Shown: one piece after another, positions 43,469 to 54,562 of the stretch
How the letters are laid out: each line of letters opens with the position of its first letter
How positions within the stretch are numbered: the first letter of the stretch is position 1
Assembly: GCA_001465935.1 (NCBI GenBank)
Contig: LNKV01000092.1
Coordinates: 1-57,036, forward strand
DNA from: Clarireedia homoeocarpa
Lineage: Eukaryota; Ascomycota; Leotiomycetes; Helotiales; Rutstroemiaceae
DNA: 57,036 bases
Reading direction: 5' to 3'
Program-made: the position numbers and the translations under genes
Notes under the pieces: generated by a model
The model's database searches: none
What the model was told of the DNA's origin: nothing
Seen by the model: the letters and a program-made list of their open reading frames with translations, nothing else

Positions 43469-43747
43469 AGAACCTCTAATTAGGAGTCGTTGACAAAAGT
43501 CCTACCAATCGAACTTCCTGTAGGTAGACAGTCTGGCAAGCATAGCGATGCCGAGAGTGCTTCATTTACTATCCAACCATCGTTCGCGATATACCAGTTT
43601 GTAGGAGACAAGATAGCAGAACATAAAGCGATTCATGGGCGTTTGCTGTTGCTCGAGTTATATTCCTCATATTGAGGTGATACTATTAATACTTAACAAC
43701 TCAACAACGCACTTTCGCGACAGGGGGTCCCTATCCAAATTGCAGTT

Positions 43748-43812
43748 GTGAAAACTCCAAAAGTGACGCCACTTATAGAGAAGGGACAATTTGGGCTTAT
43801 ATTTGGTTTCAC
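43748..43812. mobile_element. 65-bp palindromic MITE-like repeat, copy 3
   Basis: Nearly identical to copy 2 with intact GTGAAA...TTTCAC ends. Confidence 0.85.
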
Positions 43813-44524
43813 AGTAGTGGCTGGGGAGCAGTGATTACCAACAGGCCCCACATCCTGATAAGGCCCACTTTTTCCGTCCGTCTATCTGCTACCACATGTT
43901 CTCTACCTTTTCAGAAGAGAAAGGCGGGCTCCTATCCTATTGAATCTGTAGCTAAGTGAAAATCCGAGGTTGCTTAATCGTGGAGCCCAGGCAGGATGAT
44001 CCTGAGGCGTAGCATCGACAGCCTGGCGTGCTGTCTCGATAGCCTCACTCAGTTGACTAACCATTTTGGTGTTTTCAGGAACTTGACTACTGCCAGTGAA
44101 GGAGATAATTGCTTCATTGCTTATCAGCTATCCTCTGGAATGGCGAAATGTCAGTTTCGGTATACCAGAGTATATATTGTAAGGCTTTGAGGTGTAAGGT
44201 ACTTGGGGAAATGAAGAGGACCGGCTGAGTGGCCGTAAATAGATCTCTACATCTCAGCTGACTGTATATCTTAATCAATAAGATATCCAATAATATGCTC
44301 CTATAGAATGGGTCGCGACGCCATATATAATAGTATGCAGGTCTGAAGCTCAACGATATCGTTTGAAGCCCGAGACCAGGGGAGATTAGCGCTGATCTTC
44401 AAGGCTGCAGTTCATTATAAGCTCATAGTGATCGAGCGGTTGACTATAGCTTTCACAGCCATCCAAACTGAATATTGAATTTGAATAGTACAATTAAGTT
44501 TAAGGCTAGAAAAGGTTAAAACCC

Positions 44525-44782
44525 CATATCGGCTAACTAGGCACATCAGCCAAGCAGTTGTACCCTGCATCGGCCAGCCAGTTGTAGGCCACACTGGCCA
44601 GCCAGTCGCATACAACAAAAACGTTACAGCTCCACATTAGCCAGCCAGTCGCATACAACAAAAACATTACAGGCCCGTATCAGCCGCATAGTCGCATATA
44701 ATTACAGGCCCGCATCGGCCGCACAGTCGCATATAAAAAAAGGCATTCCAGCCAGTCGTACACAACAAAAACGTTACAGCTG
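44525..44782. repeat. degenerate minisatellite
   Basis: Units of about 33-50 bp built on gccagccagtcgcatacaac, followed by aaaaacgttacagc; four to six decayed copies. Confidence 0.7.
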
Positions 44783-45518
44783 TGATGAACTTGGAATCTA
44801 TTCTTAGAATACTAAGGTGCTGAACCCAACCCAAGCGGGGTTCAGATCGAGAATAAATCAGAGTTTTCTACCGGGCGGTAAATCATATAACTAAGGCTGT
44901 AGCCAATATAGCTGATTCGGGTACGAACCGCCACACTACCCCCTTTCAGTAGAGCTTGTCCTCGAGCGTCTAGACAGTAAGACTTGAATCTATATACATT
45001 TTCCAGTAAAATCTCTAGTATTCTTGCCTCTAGTTCATCAAGGCAGTAGTGGGATACCAGCTAGTCGACAAGCTCAGCTAAGAGGTCGATATTGTCGGTT
45101 TGGGGCAGTAGTAAGGTACTAGCTCGGATTTGTTTCTTGGGATTATACCATCCATCGACTGTTCGTAGGTCGAAATAGGTCCACGCTTATTGTAAAAAGG
45201 CTTTGTACTCAGTAGGCTTGAAAGAGGGGTTTAGAAGACCAATATTCGCCAGTAGATTAGGGGCTTGTTGTTCTGTCCAGGTAGCTCTGGGAGCGGGTAC
45301 CTAGGGTGCGATCAAGGAGGCCGAAAAGGGAGTCGTTGAGCGAGCCGCACAGCGGGCTGAGAGGCTAAGAGAGCAAGCGCTAGTTGATTTGGGTGACCGT
45401 AGTATAACATGATGAACTTGGAATCTATTCTTAGAATACTAAGGTGCTGAACTTCAGATCAAGACTAAATACAGAGTTTTCTGCCAGGCGGTAAAGCATA
45501 TAACCAAGGCTGTAGCCA
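44783..45518. mobile_element. remnant flanked by a direct repeat pair (LTR-like)
   Basis: 44783-44905 and 45410-45518 share tgatgaacttggaatctatt, then cttagaatactaaggtgctgaac, gagttttct-cc-ggcggtaaa and aaggctgtagcca. The left copy has about 20 extra bases. The 500 bp between codes for nothing recognisable. Probably a deleted LTR element or two solo fragments. Confidence 0.6.
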
Positions 45519-45663
45519 GGGTTAACTAAGAATCCGCAAAATAATTTCTTCTCAAATCCTCACAGCCTACATCTCCCCTCTCAGAGTAAGATAAATGCGC
45601 TACCTAGATGTTGAAGACAACACTAAACGATTTCAAAAGATTTTTGATTCCCTCGAAGTTGTC

Positions 45664-48600
45664 CTAATCTCTTTCCACATTTGGAATAAGACTGTCAGAG
45701 AGCTTTGAGGCGGCACTGTTGGCAAGATCACCGATTGATGTTCCACTCTGGATCTGCAGAACTGGAATTTCGACCTCTAGCTCTCTGATAAACCAAGTCC
45801 GGAGGTCAACCGCAACCAAACTATCACCACCCAGTTCCGCCAATCTGGTATCTGGAGTAACAGATATATTCTCGGAGAGGTGGAGCTTTTGGATAATCTT
45901 TGCGCTGAGCGCGGCTAGGACTACCTCTGCTACTTCGATCATCCTGGTTGCCGATTCCAGTTGCTTCTTTATTGGCATAAGCGTGCTCGCTGATTGCGGT
46001 GAGGTAGAGTGCAATCGGTGATTGACAAGTGGCCACGTTTCCGGATTGCTATACCAAATGATGTCGGGGTGCTCCTCGGGATCATGTTGATTGAAACCAC
46101 AAATGACTTCTGGGTTACGGCCCGACGCCGGATTACCAGCTAGGATAGCTTCGGCGAACGTTTCGTGCAAATCCCTCTCTGAGACAATGTGACTACCGAC
46201 GAGCCTTGTCATGAGCCTCGATAACTCGCTACCTATCCGCGAGATGTATCCGACTCCACGGACTTCAGCTGGATGAATAATGCTACCGACGAGGTTTCGC
46301 TCTCGTCGCCTGCGGATCAAGCTTCTCATATAGTTTGTGGCAGCTCCATATGAAGATTGTCCCATGTTGCCAAGGATAGCAGTTGCAGATCCGAATAAGA
46401 TGAAAAAGTCCAAATCTTTTGCACCATAGATTTCTTCTAGCAAGCGACTGCCTTGGACCTTTGGCTCATACGTCCCCAGTATGCTCTCCAACGAAGCATC
46501 TACGAACATCTGATCTTGTAAAACCATAGCACCATTTACAACTCCCCCAATAGGAGGCAAAGTCTGTCGAATAGTGCGATCGACATTGAGGATAGACTCC
46601 CGGTCTGTGACGTCCCTGTTGGATTTGTCAATATTGACTGAAGATCTGGGAGATGTTTCTCAAGATGCCAATACTTACAGGGATTCTATCCTAACTCTAG
46701 CTCCTAAACTCGACATTTCATCAATCCATTGCGAGTCTACTTTAGGGGTTCGACTGGCTAGAACTATATTGCGCGCTCCTCTGCTGATCATCCAGCGGCA
46801 AACGGATTGCCCGAGATCGCCCGTCATGCCAACCAAGAGAAATGTTTTATTTGCTGGCAATCTCACCTGCGAACTCGCTGAGGAAACCCGAACTGGGAGC
46901 TCACACGCTTGGGCCCAGTCCAGGATCTCTGGCTCATCAGTTCTCATACCTCGCCCAGGAAGTTGTTCAATGCCTATTGTATTGGTCTCCTCACACGACT
47001 CCACGAAATGATTTGCCAAGACAAGCATGACTTCAGTGGCTACGATACGTGCGACCTTGAATATTTGAGTTACTGCGTCAAATTTGAACCCTGTTGAGAG
47101 CAAAGGGGAAAGCCTGTAAAGAGAAGCTGCGTTTTCTCGTGTTACGTAGTGAGGCAATAGCTGCTCAATCCTCGAAAAGACTCCATTGGGTGTGTTGTCG
47201 AAGTTTGCAATTACTGAAAGATTTGTAGGAAGAGTTTGAGCAAGGACTCGAGATGAACTCCTCTCATGGAAAAATAAGATGCTTGGACTCGATTTCTTGA
47301 CAGAAGCATCACTTGTGCTGAAATATGGCTGGACACCTAACCAAAATGCCAAAGTCAGCATTTCCAAATCAAAATCAGATAGAAAAAATTTGCCCCAGAC
47401 TTGGAAGCATTCGAAAATCGACGATAAGTGGTCTGACAGAAGGGTATAAAATGGACTGGGGGCTTACCTTTAGCAACGGCTTGACACCAAATGGCGTGTT
47501 TGAGAAAACCATTCGCCCCATGAACCAAGAGGCCTGTATTCGTATTTGCTTGTTGAACAAGATTTTTAGCCAACACTGCAGACGCCATGATCTTCAAAAA
47601 CTGCGCCTCTTGGTTCTCGGCAATGTCGTCGGTGAGCTCCCAGCACCAAGTCGATGGTACCGAGACTCTCGACGCATTCTTGTCTGAAAAAGCGATCAAA
47701 CGAATGTTTGAACTTTCGTGTATTCCCAAAATGAGGTTCAGGAAACCGGCTCCTTTGATTTTCAATGCTAGCGAGAGGGAATATCTGACACGGATCTGAA
47801 TAGTGGATTGACCTTCACCAAAACGGTCTTTTGTGAAATCGTCACTAGTCTCCACGAGCTCAAAATTGCCTGCGATCGAACGAATGTGGACAGTTGACTG
47901 TTCCAAGTTGACTTGGTTATAAACTGCCCTTTTTGCTGCAGCATATCTGCGGTTTAATGATGTGGCATTCATGATCCGTGGAATCTTCATGATATTGTCT
48001 TCGAAGCGTAGCTCAAGCTCTATACTTCCAACGCCTGTGGAAAGGCTGTAGTCATTGCTGAACTCGGAGTGAACCATGCGCATTAGGGATGTGCCGAGGA
48101 GCTGCACATTTACAGCTTTTGGGTCGACGATATTCAGATACTGGTGAAATGAGTCCTTATACTCATATCCGATACAGCTGAGAAATCCTTTGCTCATGCT
48201 CAGGTATGAATCCTGAGACTCAGAACCGGCTGTAACCCACAACAATCTTCGGCCGACCTTCAATAGCCTAAAATATCGGCTTCAGTATACAAATCAACAA
48301 AGAAAGGGGACGATTTCCAAAGGCCTTTGAGACATTCGGCTCTGAAGGTTCAAAATTTGAAGTGGCAGTAAAACTTCAGTCTTCCACAGTGTAAGAACCA
48401 CCCAAACGGACAAAGGGGTAAAAGCAGTGCAAGGAAGTGGGGATGTACCTCTTCAAAGAGCTCAGTTTCTTCTCGGTCAAGTCTTGGAAACTTGGCCAGT
48501 CCATATCTGCTAAACACAAGATTGCTGCCAATTGTGAATTTTGATTGTTTACAGAGTCGATGGTTAAGGTGTGAATGATATGTTGAAAAAAAGGGGCCAA

Positions 48601-51600
48601 TAACCTTTGCAGCGTGGGCACAAGATGAGAAGTTTTTTTTGTTGCACCGCCAATAATCATCAAGCTCTCGTACCTTTCCGATAAGTCTGATGTTGGCATC
48701 ACTGATATGGCTGGAGCGCAAGTCAAAGGCTCCCGGAGTTTCTCTATATGATCGTCGACCGCCTGTGTGACAAAAGTCGAGTAACACCAATACGAATACT
48801 CTGTTTTTCCTGGTGCCGGAAATATCGTCTCCACACCACCAAAGCCTGTTTCATTGAGAAGCTCCTCCCACTTTGGTACAGAGATCTTAGGACCCCAAAG
48901 TCTGTTATCATGTTTCCCCAGCCACCATCCTTCGAAGCTGCTGAAAAGCAAGGCGTCCTGCAGGGCATGCTCATTTGTGATCTCTAGGGCGATTAGATGA
49001 CCACCAGGCTTGAGTAGACGACGGACATTAGTCATAGTCGGCTGTAGGAATTTAGTAGCATGAAGCACATTTGCTGCAATTATCAAATCGTATGTATTCC
49101 CCTCAAAGCCTTGTCCCAAGGGATCTTGTTCAATATCAAATACCCGATAGATCATCCGATCGGCGTACTCAGTAAAGGTAGCTTCTGCGTCCTCAAAGAA
49201 GCCGACTGAGATATCTGTGAAGGTATAGGAATGAAAATATTGGCCGATACGCCGGAGAACAGCTCGAGTCGCCGAGCCAGTTCCAGCTCCAATTTCGAGG
49301 ATCTTCATGCTTGGATACCGAAATGCTAATTGTCCGGCCACGTCGCCAACTCGCAAACTCATGTACTTCAGCTCTTGTTCTTGATCGTAGAATCTAGTGA
49401 GAAGATTGTCCTTGCGATAAACTTCTATCATTGGAGTCCCACCGCGTAAAAAGTCAAGAAAATTTTTTCTAATAGCCGCTGTCATCTCCACAATGATGGG
49501 TTGCGCGGTCTTCGATAAATGGGCGAGAGTCTCAGCTGGATTTTCGTCAACCCACTCCTTCATACAAAGGGGATGTTTTCCTTGACGTGTGAGCTCAATC
49601 ACATGGTCAAACCATGATAATACATTGATTCGGTGCCCTTCTAGTCCCTCCCTGTCTTGAATTGTTACTTTGGAAAGTAGTTCCTTCATGACTAAAAAGC
49701 ACATATGCTGTGGGTCGTCGATGTTTCCAAGCCAAAATTGTGAAGGCGGCGCATGTGAGGGCTCAGCGTTAGGTCTAAGATAGCCCCATTTAATTTCTGA
49801 GAACATTGGTCGATCATCACTTGGCTTAGGTTGTATCAATGGAGTTACATGGACGCCTTCAAATTGGATCAGACCGTGACCGTGAAGGGTAAATAAGCTG
49901 ACATCTCCCGACGCTCCATCTGGACTCAATCCAGTGACAGCCGCTTCAAATTCAAGGGATTCGCCTGCTGAGATACCAATATTTTCGCAAAAGATTGGAT
50001 TGATGCTTGTTGTCTGTATTCGGGTTGGTATTTGTAGACGTGATAGCTCTCCATCACCAGGCGCCCCAATAGCACCAAGTAGGCATTGCAATCCGCTATC
50101 CATTGTTGAAGGGTGAAGAAGAAGAGAATCACTCCTCACATTCTTTAAGAAGCCGCTGGATGTGTCCAGTTTACGTTTCAAAGACGTGATGCCGCGAAAG
50201 AGGCCTGTGTAGCCAAAACCCAATTTACTTAAGGAAGAATAGAATTCATCAGTGTCTATAACTGACATCCCAGTTGTGGAAGGAAGCTTTGAGGGCAGTA
50301 GATTGAAGTCCATCTCGCCCCATGTCACTACCAATTGGCCAGAAGCACAAGACTTGAGCGCCCCTCCAATGTCCGCATGACAGTTGAATGTTGCATAAGT
50401 GATGTCGCCCTCAGATCTTATTTGATACATTCGGAACAGTGTTTCGATACCTTTAGTATCTTCGAGGAAGGCGATGGCTTGGTCGATGCTGAGCTCATGG
50501 ATTTGCACGAGGCGCATAGATCTTCCCTTTCCCATTATCCGGGCTGCTTCTAATGCCATAGCTACATAACCAGTAGCGGGAAATATAGTCTGGGACTGAA
50601 TCTGATGCTCATCAAGATATTCAAGATTGCTTCTAAACAGGAAATTGCGCCAGCGCCACTCTCCTTCAGCATTTTCCTCACTTAGATCCCCAAGAAGTTC
50701 ATGACGCGGCCCCCGGTTCAGGTAGGCTTTGGACCTTCGCGACTCGGTCCAGTAAGAGTGGCTATGATCAAAGGGATAACTAGGTAAATTACTAATGAAT
50801 TTCAGCTTCGTAGATGGATCACAGAGGGTCACATATCGTGCTATGTTTACCGCATCTGCTCCAAGATGCGTCCAAAGAGAACCTATTGTAACTGCAAGTG
50901 CCTCCACTCCTGTTGAACCACGACTCAGTGTGCCAATATATGGGATTATGGAGGCTATTTGGAACCCCTCGGAAATTCCCTGGAGAGCTGGTCCCTTTAG
51001 GGCAGGATGCGGCCCAACTTCGATGATTAGACCTGGTGGGGAAATTTTGATTGCCGTCATTAGGGCCTGGTAAAAGAGGACAGGGCTGCGCATGTTATCC
51101 TTCCAATAATCTCCAGCAAGAGCAGTAGCATGGCTCAAACTGTCCAGTTTTACTCCCTCATACACAGTCGAGTACCATGCCGTAGAGTTTGCCTGTCCCA
51201 GTTGGATATTACATCCCGCCATAGCACGAATATAAGGCTCCGAGCAAGGCTCCATATGATGGGAATGATATGCAGTGTCCACAAGAACCAGACGGGCAAA
51301 CTTTTCTGGTTTTTCAGCTGTAGTTCCGCCTCTCGAATGGCATCTGCATCACCCGAGAGTGTGACACTGGATGGAGAGTTACATGCAGCTATTGAGATTC
51401 GTCCTGTAAGCTCAGGTTGTGCACAAAATGCAGTCGCTTCTTGTATAGACAAACCCGCTGCCAGCATACCGCCTGGTTGGTTATTAGCACAAGCAAGGTG
51501 AGCTACCTGTATTTCAGAGTCAGTACTTTGAAACCATGAACGGAGGTTTCCTTGAGAGGGGATATTCTAAAGCTTGAGAAGTCTGGTTTTGTGAGAAATT

Positions 51601-54173
51601 ATCGACTTACTCTACCTCGTAGATATGCTATTCGAATTGCGTCACGTGAAGTAAGGACACCAGCGGCATATGCAGCGCCGATTTCACCTGAAGAATGGCC
51701 CACAACTGCATCAAAGGAAATTCCAAGGGCGGAGAGAAATTTTACCAGCACTATCTGAACAGCCGTGCATAGAGGCTGTGCGACGGCAGCCTTTTGAATT
51801 CTAGAAGATGATTTTGAAGCAGACAGCTCGTCGAGCAACAAAAAGTCCGGTTGGTACTCGGTAGGCAGCTCATCTAGTGATGTTTGCAATTCCTCAAACC
51901 AACCTCGAGCGGCTGGGAAAGTCGAGATTAGATCAAGACCCATTTGCGGCCACTGTGCACCCTGACCTGTAAAGATACCAAGAATCCGTTTCTTTCTGTT
52001 GTCAGGTCGTGATATCACTGTTGATGGAGTATTAGCTTTCCGAAGTGTTAGTTCTTTCTGAATCTTGCTTTGTAGCTCTTCAACTGTAAGCGCGTAAAGC
52101 GTCAGCCGGCACATGAGAGCTGACCGTTTTTGAATCAGGGACCAGGCCAGATCCACAAGTTCGACATGAGGATTGTCTCTTAGATACTTCGCATACTGTT
52201 CGAGAACAGCCCCAAGAGTCCGCTCTGAAGCAGCCGAAAAAGCAAATGGGAGTAGGGCAGACGGAGTTCTGCTCACCCCATTTAGGACGCTTTTTGGACT
52301 CTTATGCAAATTTGGTTCGTAACTCTCAAGGATAGCATGCGCATTAGTGCCACCAAATCCACTTAAAATCAGTTAGCGTTTGTTTGCTCCACCATATTTT
52401 TTGATTTTGAAGCTGCTAAATAGGGGCATTGGGAGAAATTAACTTACAAAGAATTTACTGAAACACGCCGTGGGACACCGGGCGGTAGTTTTGGCCACTT
52501 CGCAAGTTCAGTCGGTATCTTGAGACGCGATGAATAAGGTTCCAGCTTGGGATTCAACCGTTGGAAGTGGAGGTTAGGGGGGATCAGTCCGTGCTGTATG
52601 CACAAGGATGCCTTGATTATACCAGCCAAACCAGCACACCCCTCGCCGTCTTGGAGTCGGAATTTGATTAGTATATCTTCAAGTCAAAAACGAGAATTGA
52701 CGAAGGGACCCGAATATGTGTCCCCAACCCGGGAAAGTGAAGTAGGAAGTGCAACACTTACGACCGATAACCGTCTTAATTGATCCCACATGCAATACTT
52801 CTTCGGTAGATGCTTTATGCGCCGTCCTAAAGAAGGCGTTGTAGATACCTGAAGCCTCCTGATAATCTCCAACTTGTGTACCCGCTATTATCCTTAGTAA
52901 ATATGACTTGACAAGAGCGAACCATAAGAGCAGGAGGTGATTGTCATATGACAACAGATAGGCAAAGAAATACACTCACTGCCATGTGCTTCAAAATATT
53001 GCGGGCGATCCTCTGGACGATTCGGGTCAAGCCCAGCGAGGGCATAAGTCGAGCGTGTCAACTGCTCCTGAGCTTTACCCGAGGGCATGGTTAAGCCCAG
53101 TGTTCGCCCATCCTACAAAGATCAGAGTTGGAACTTTCAAATAAGAACGTGCCTTGCGATACCCTAACAAAATCACTCGAATAGGGGTTGTGGATAATAA
53201 TTGGAAGTGAATAGCGTACCTGATTAACACCTGAGGCTCTGATCACACATTCTATCGGGTCACCATCAGCGATAGCATCACTAAGTCGCTTCAGGATCAA
53301 AGAGGCTAATCCTTCTCCTCGTACGTAACCATTCGCCTTCTGGTCCCACATACGACCACGGCTCTCTGGTGACAGCATTTGCACATTTGACGCAGCAAAG
53401 TACAAGTTAGGAGACAAAATCAGGTTCGTTCCTGTAGCTGCAACAAGCGCACATTCGCCGCTTTGGAGGGCGGAGATGCCCTGATGAAGAGCTACCATGC
53501 TCGAAGAACAAGCTGTGTCAATTGTCATTGATGGACCGTTCCAATCAAAAAAGTAAGAGATCCGGTTCGCTAAATTATTGCGTGCAAGCCCGGAAATGGC
53601 CTAGAGTCGAGATCTCGAAGTCAACATTGCTTGATGGCATGCATGAGAAAACTGAGAGGAATCCCAAGCAGTTCGAGACAAAAGTATTCGAATGCTGGCG
53701 AAAATCATCCCAAGAATCCCCCAAATGAACCGAGTACTCACATATTCTGGTACAACTTTATCCAAACCCACAATGGCTTCCCAGTCTGCACACATGACTC
53801 CACAAAAGACACCCGTGGATGAGCCCTAAAGAGCTTCCAAACGTAAGCCAGCAGCTTCGAGTGATTCATAAACAGTTTCCAGTAGCAACCGCTGCTGAGG
53901 ATCAAGGCTGACCGCTTCATTGGCTGCGATATTGAAGAAAGACGCGTCGAACAGCCTCACATTCTCAGAAAGAAAGTAGGATTCTTTAGCATTGGTTGTT
54001 AACGGATTCGTTGGATTTGGATGGTAGAAGCCGTCGATATTGAAACGGTTTTGTGGAGGCTTGGAAGCTACATCCTTTGGCTTGCTAATCAGTTCCCAGA
54101 GACGTGATGGTGATGTGGATGATCCAGGAAATCTGCAACCCGTTCCAATAATAGCTATTGGTTCTTGTGTCAT
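45664..54173 (-). pseudogene. reducing polyketide synthase KS-AT-DH-cMT-psiKR-KR-ACP, interrupted twice
   Basis: Ten exons: 54173-53742, 53600-53220, 53112-52980, 52884-52762, 52649-52448, 52361-51611, 51506-48449, 48267-47468, 47336-46679, 46615-45664; about 2500 residues. KS has DTACSSS, EAHGTG and GFGGTNAH. AT has GHSSGEIGAA. DH has His in DEHQIQSQTIFP (Gly of HxxxG replaced by Ser) and Asp in HPSTMDSG. cMT has LEIGAGTGSATR. A structural psiKR follows with no ER, then KR with GMTGDLGQS and SSYGAATNYM, and ACP with GGDSL. No TE, R or NRPS part. Two lesions: an in-frame TAG at 53828-53826, where relatives carry Gln before GSSTGVF, and a lost base in an A run at 51305-51302, between the halves of AT. 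The first is a CpA-to-TpA change, as RIP produces. All other domains and splice sites look intact, so loss is recent, or one lesion is an assembly error. Confidence 0.85.
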
Positions 54174-54562
54174 GGTTTTGGGTTGCCAGAACAGGAAGAT
54201 TATCGACACCGAGATCAAAGACGAAGGCCTATAGGGAAATAGAAAAAGCAATTGTTTAATTTATAACGACTATAGCAGGGCGAGTCAGACAAAAACTTCA
54301 ATGTATATAGAGTATCAAACTCCTCTGTGTATACGAGGAATCAAAACAAACTTTATACTGGATGATACTATAGTTGGTATATCTAAAGACTCCAGAGTTT
54401 TGCAATGATCTTGGTGCTTCTAATTACCCCTGTAATACTCCTGTAATTCTGTAGTTGAAAATTAGTGCTAGAAATTCTAAAATTTTAAGAAGAATATATT
54501 CTCTTTCTTAATATCTAGTATAATCTTATATCTTCACGATCTTCTTTTTACTAGACCGCTTT
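54174..54562. other. PKS promoter region
   Basis: Upstream of the PKS start; AT-rich, with repeated gtatac/tatagag words, no gene. Confidence 0.4.

Larger units (their letters stand above)
42830..45663. other. repeat-rich intergenic region
   Basis: 2.8 kb without a gene. Holds three 65-bp palindromic repeats, a minisatellite (44525-44782) and an LTR-like pair (44783-44905, 45410-45518). Confidence 0.6.
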
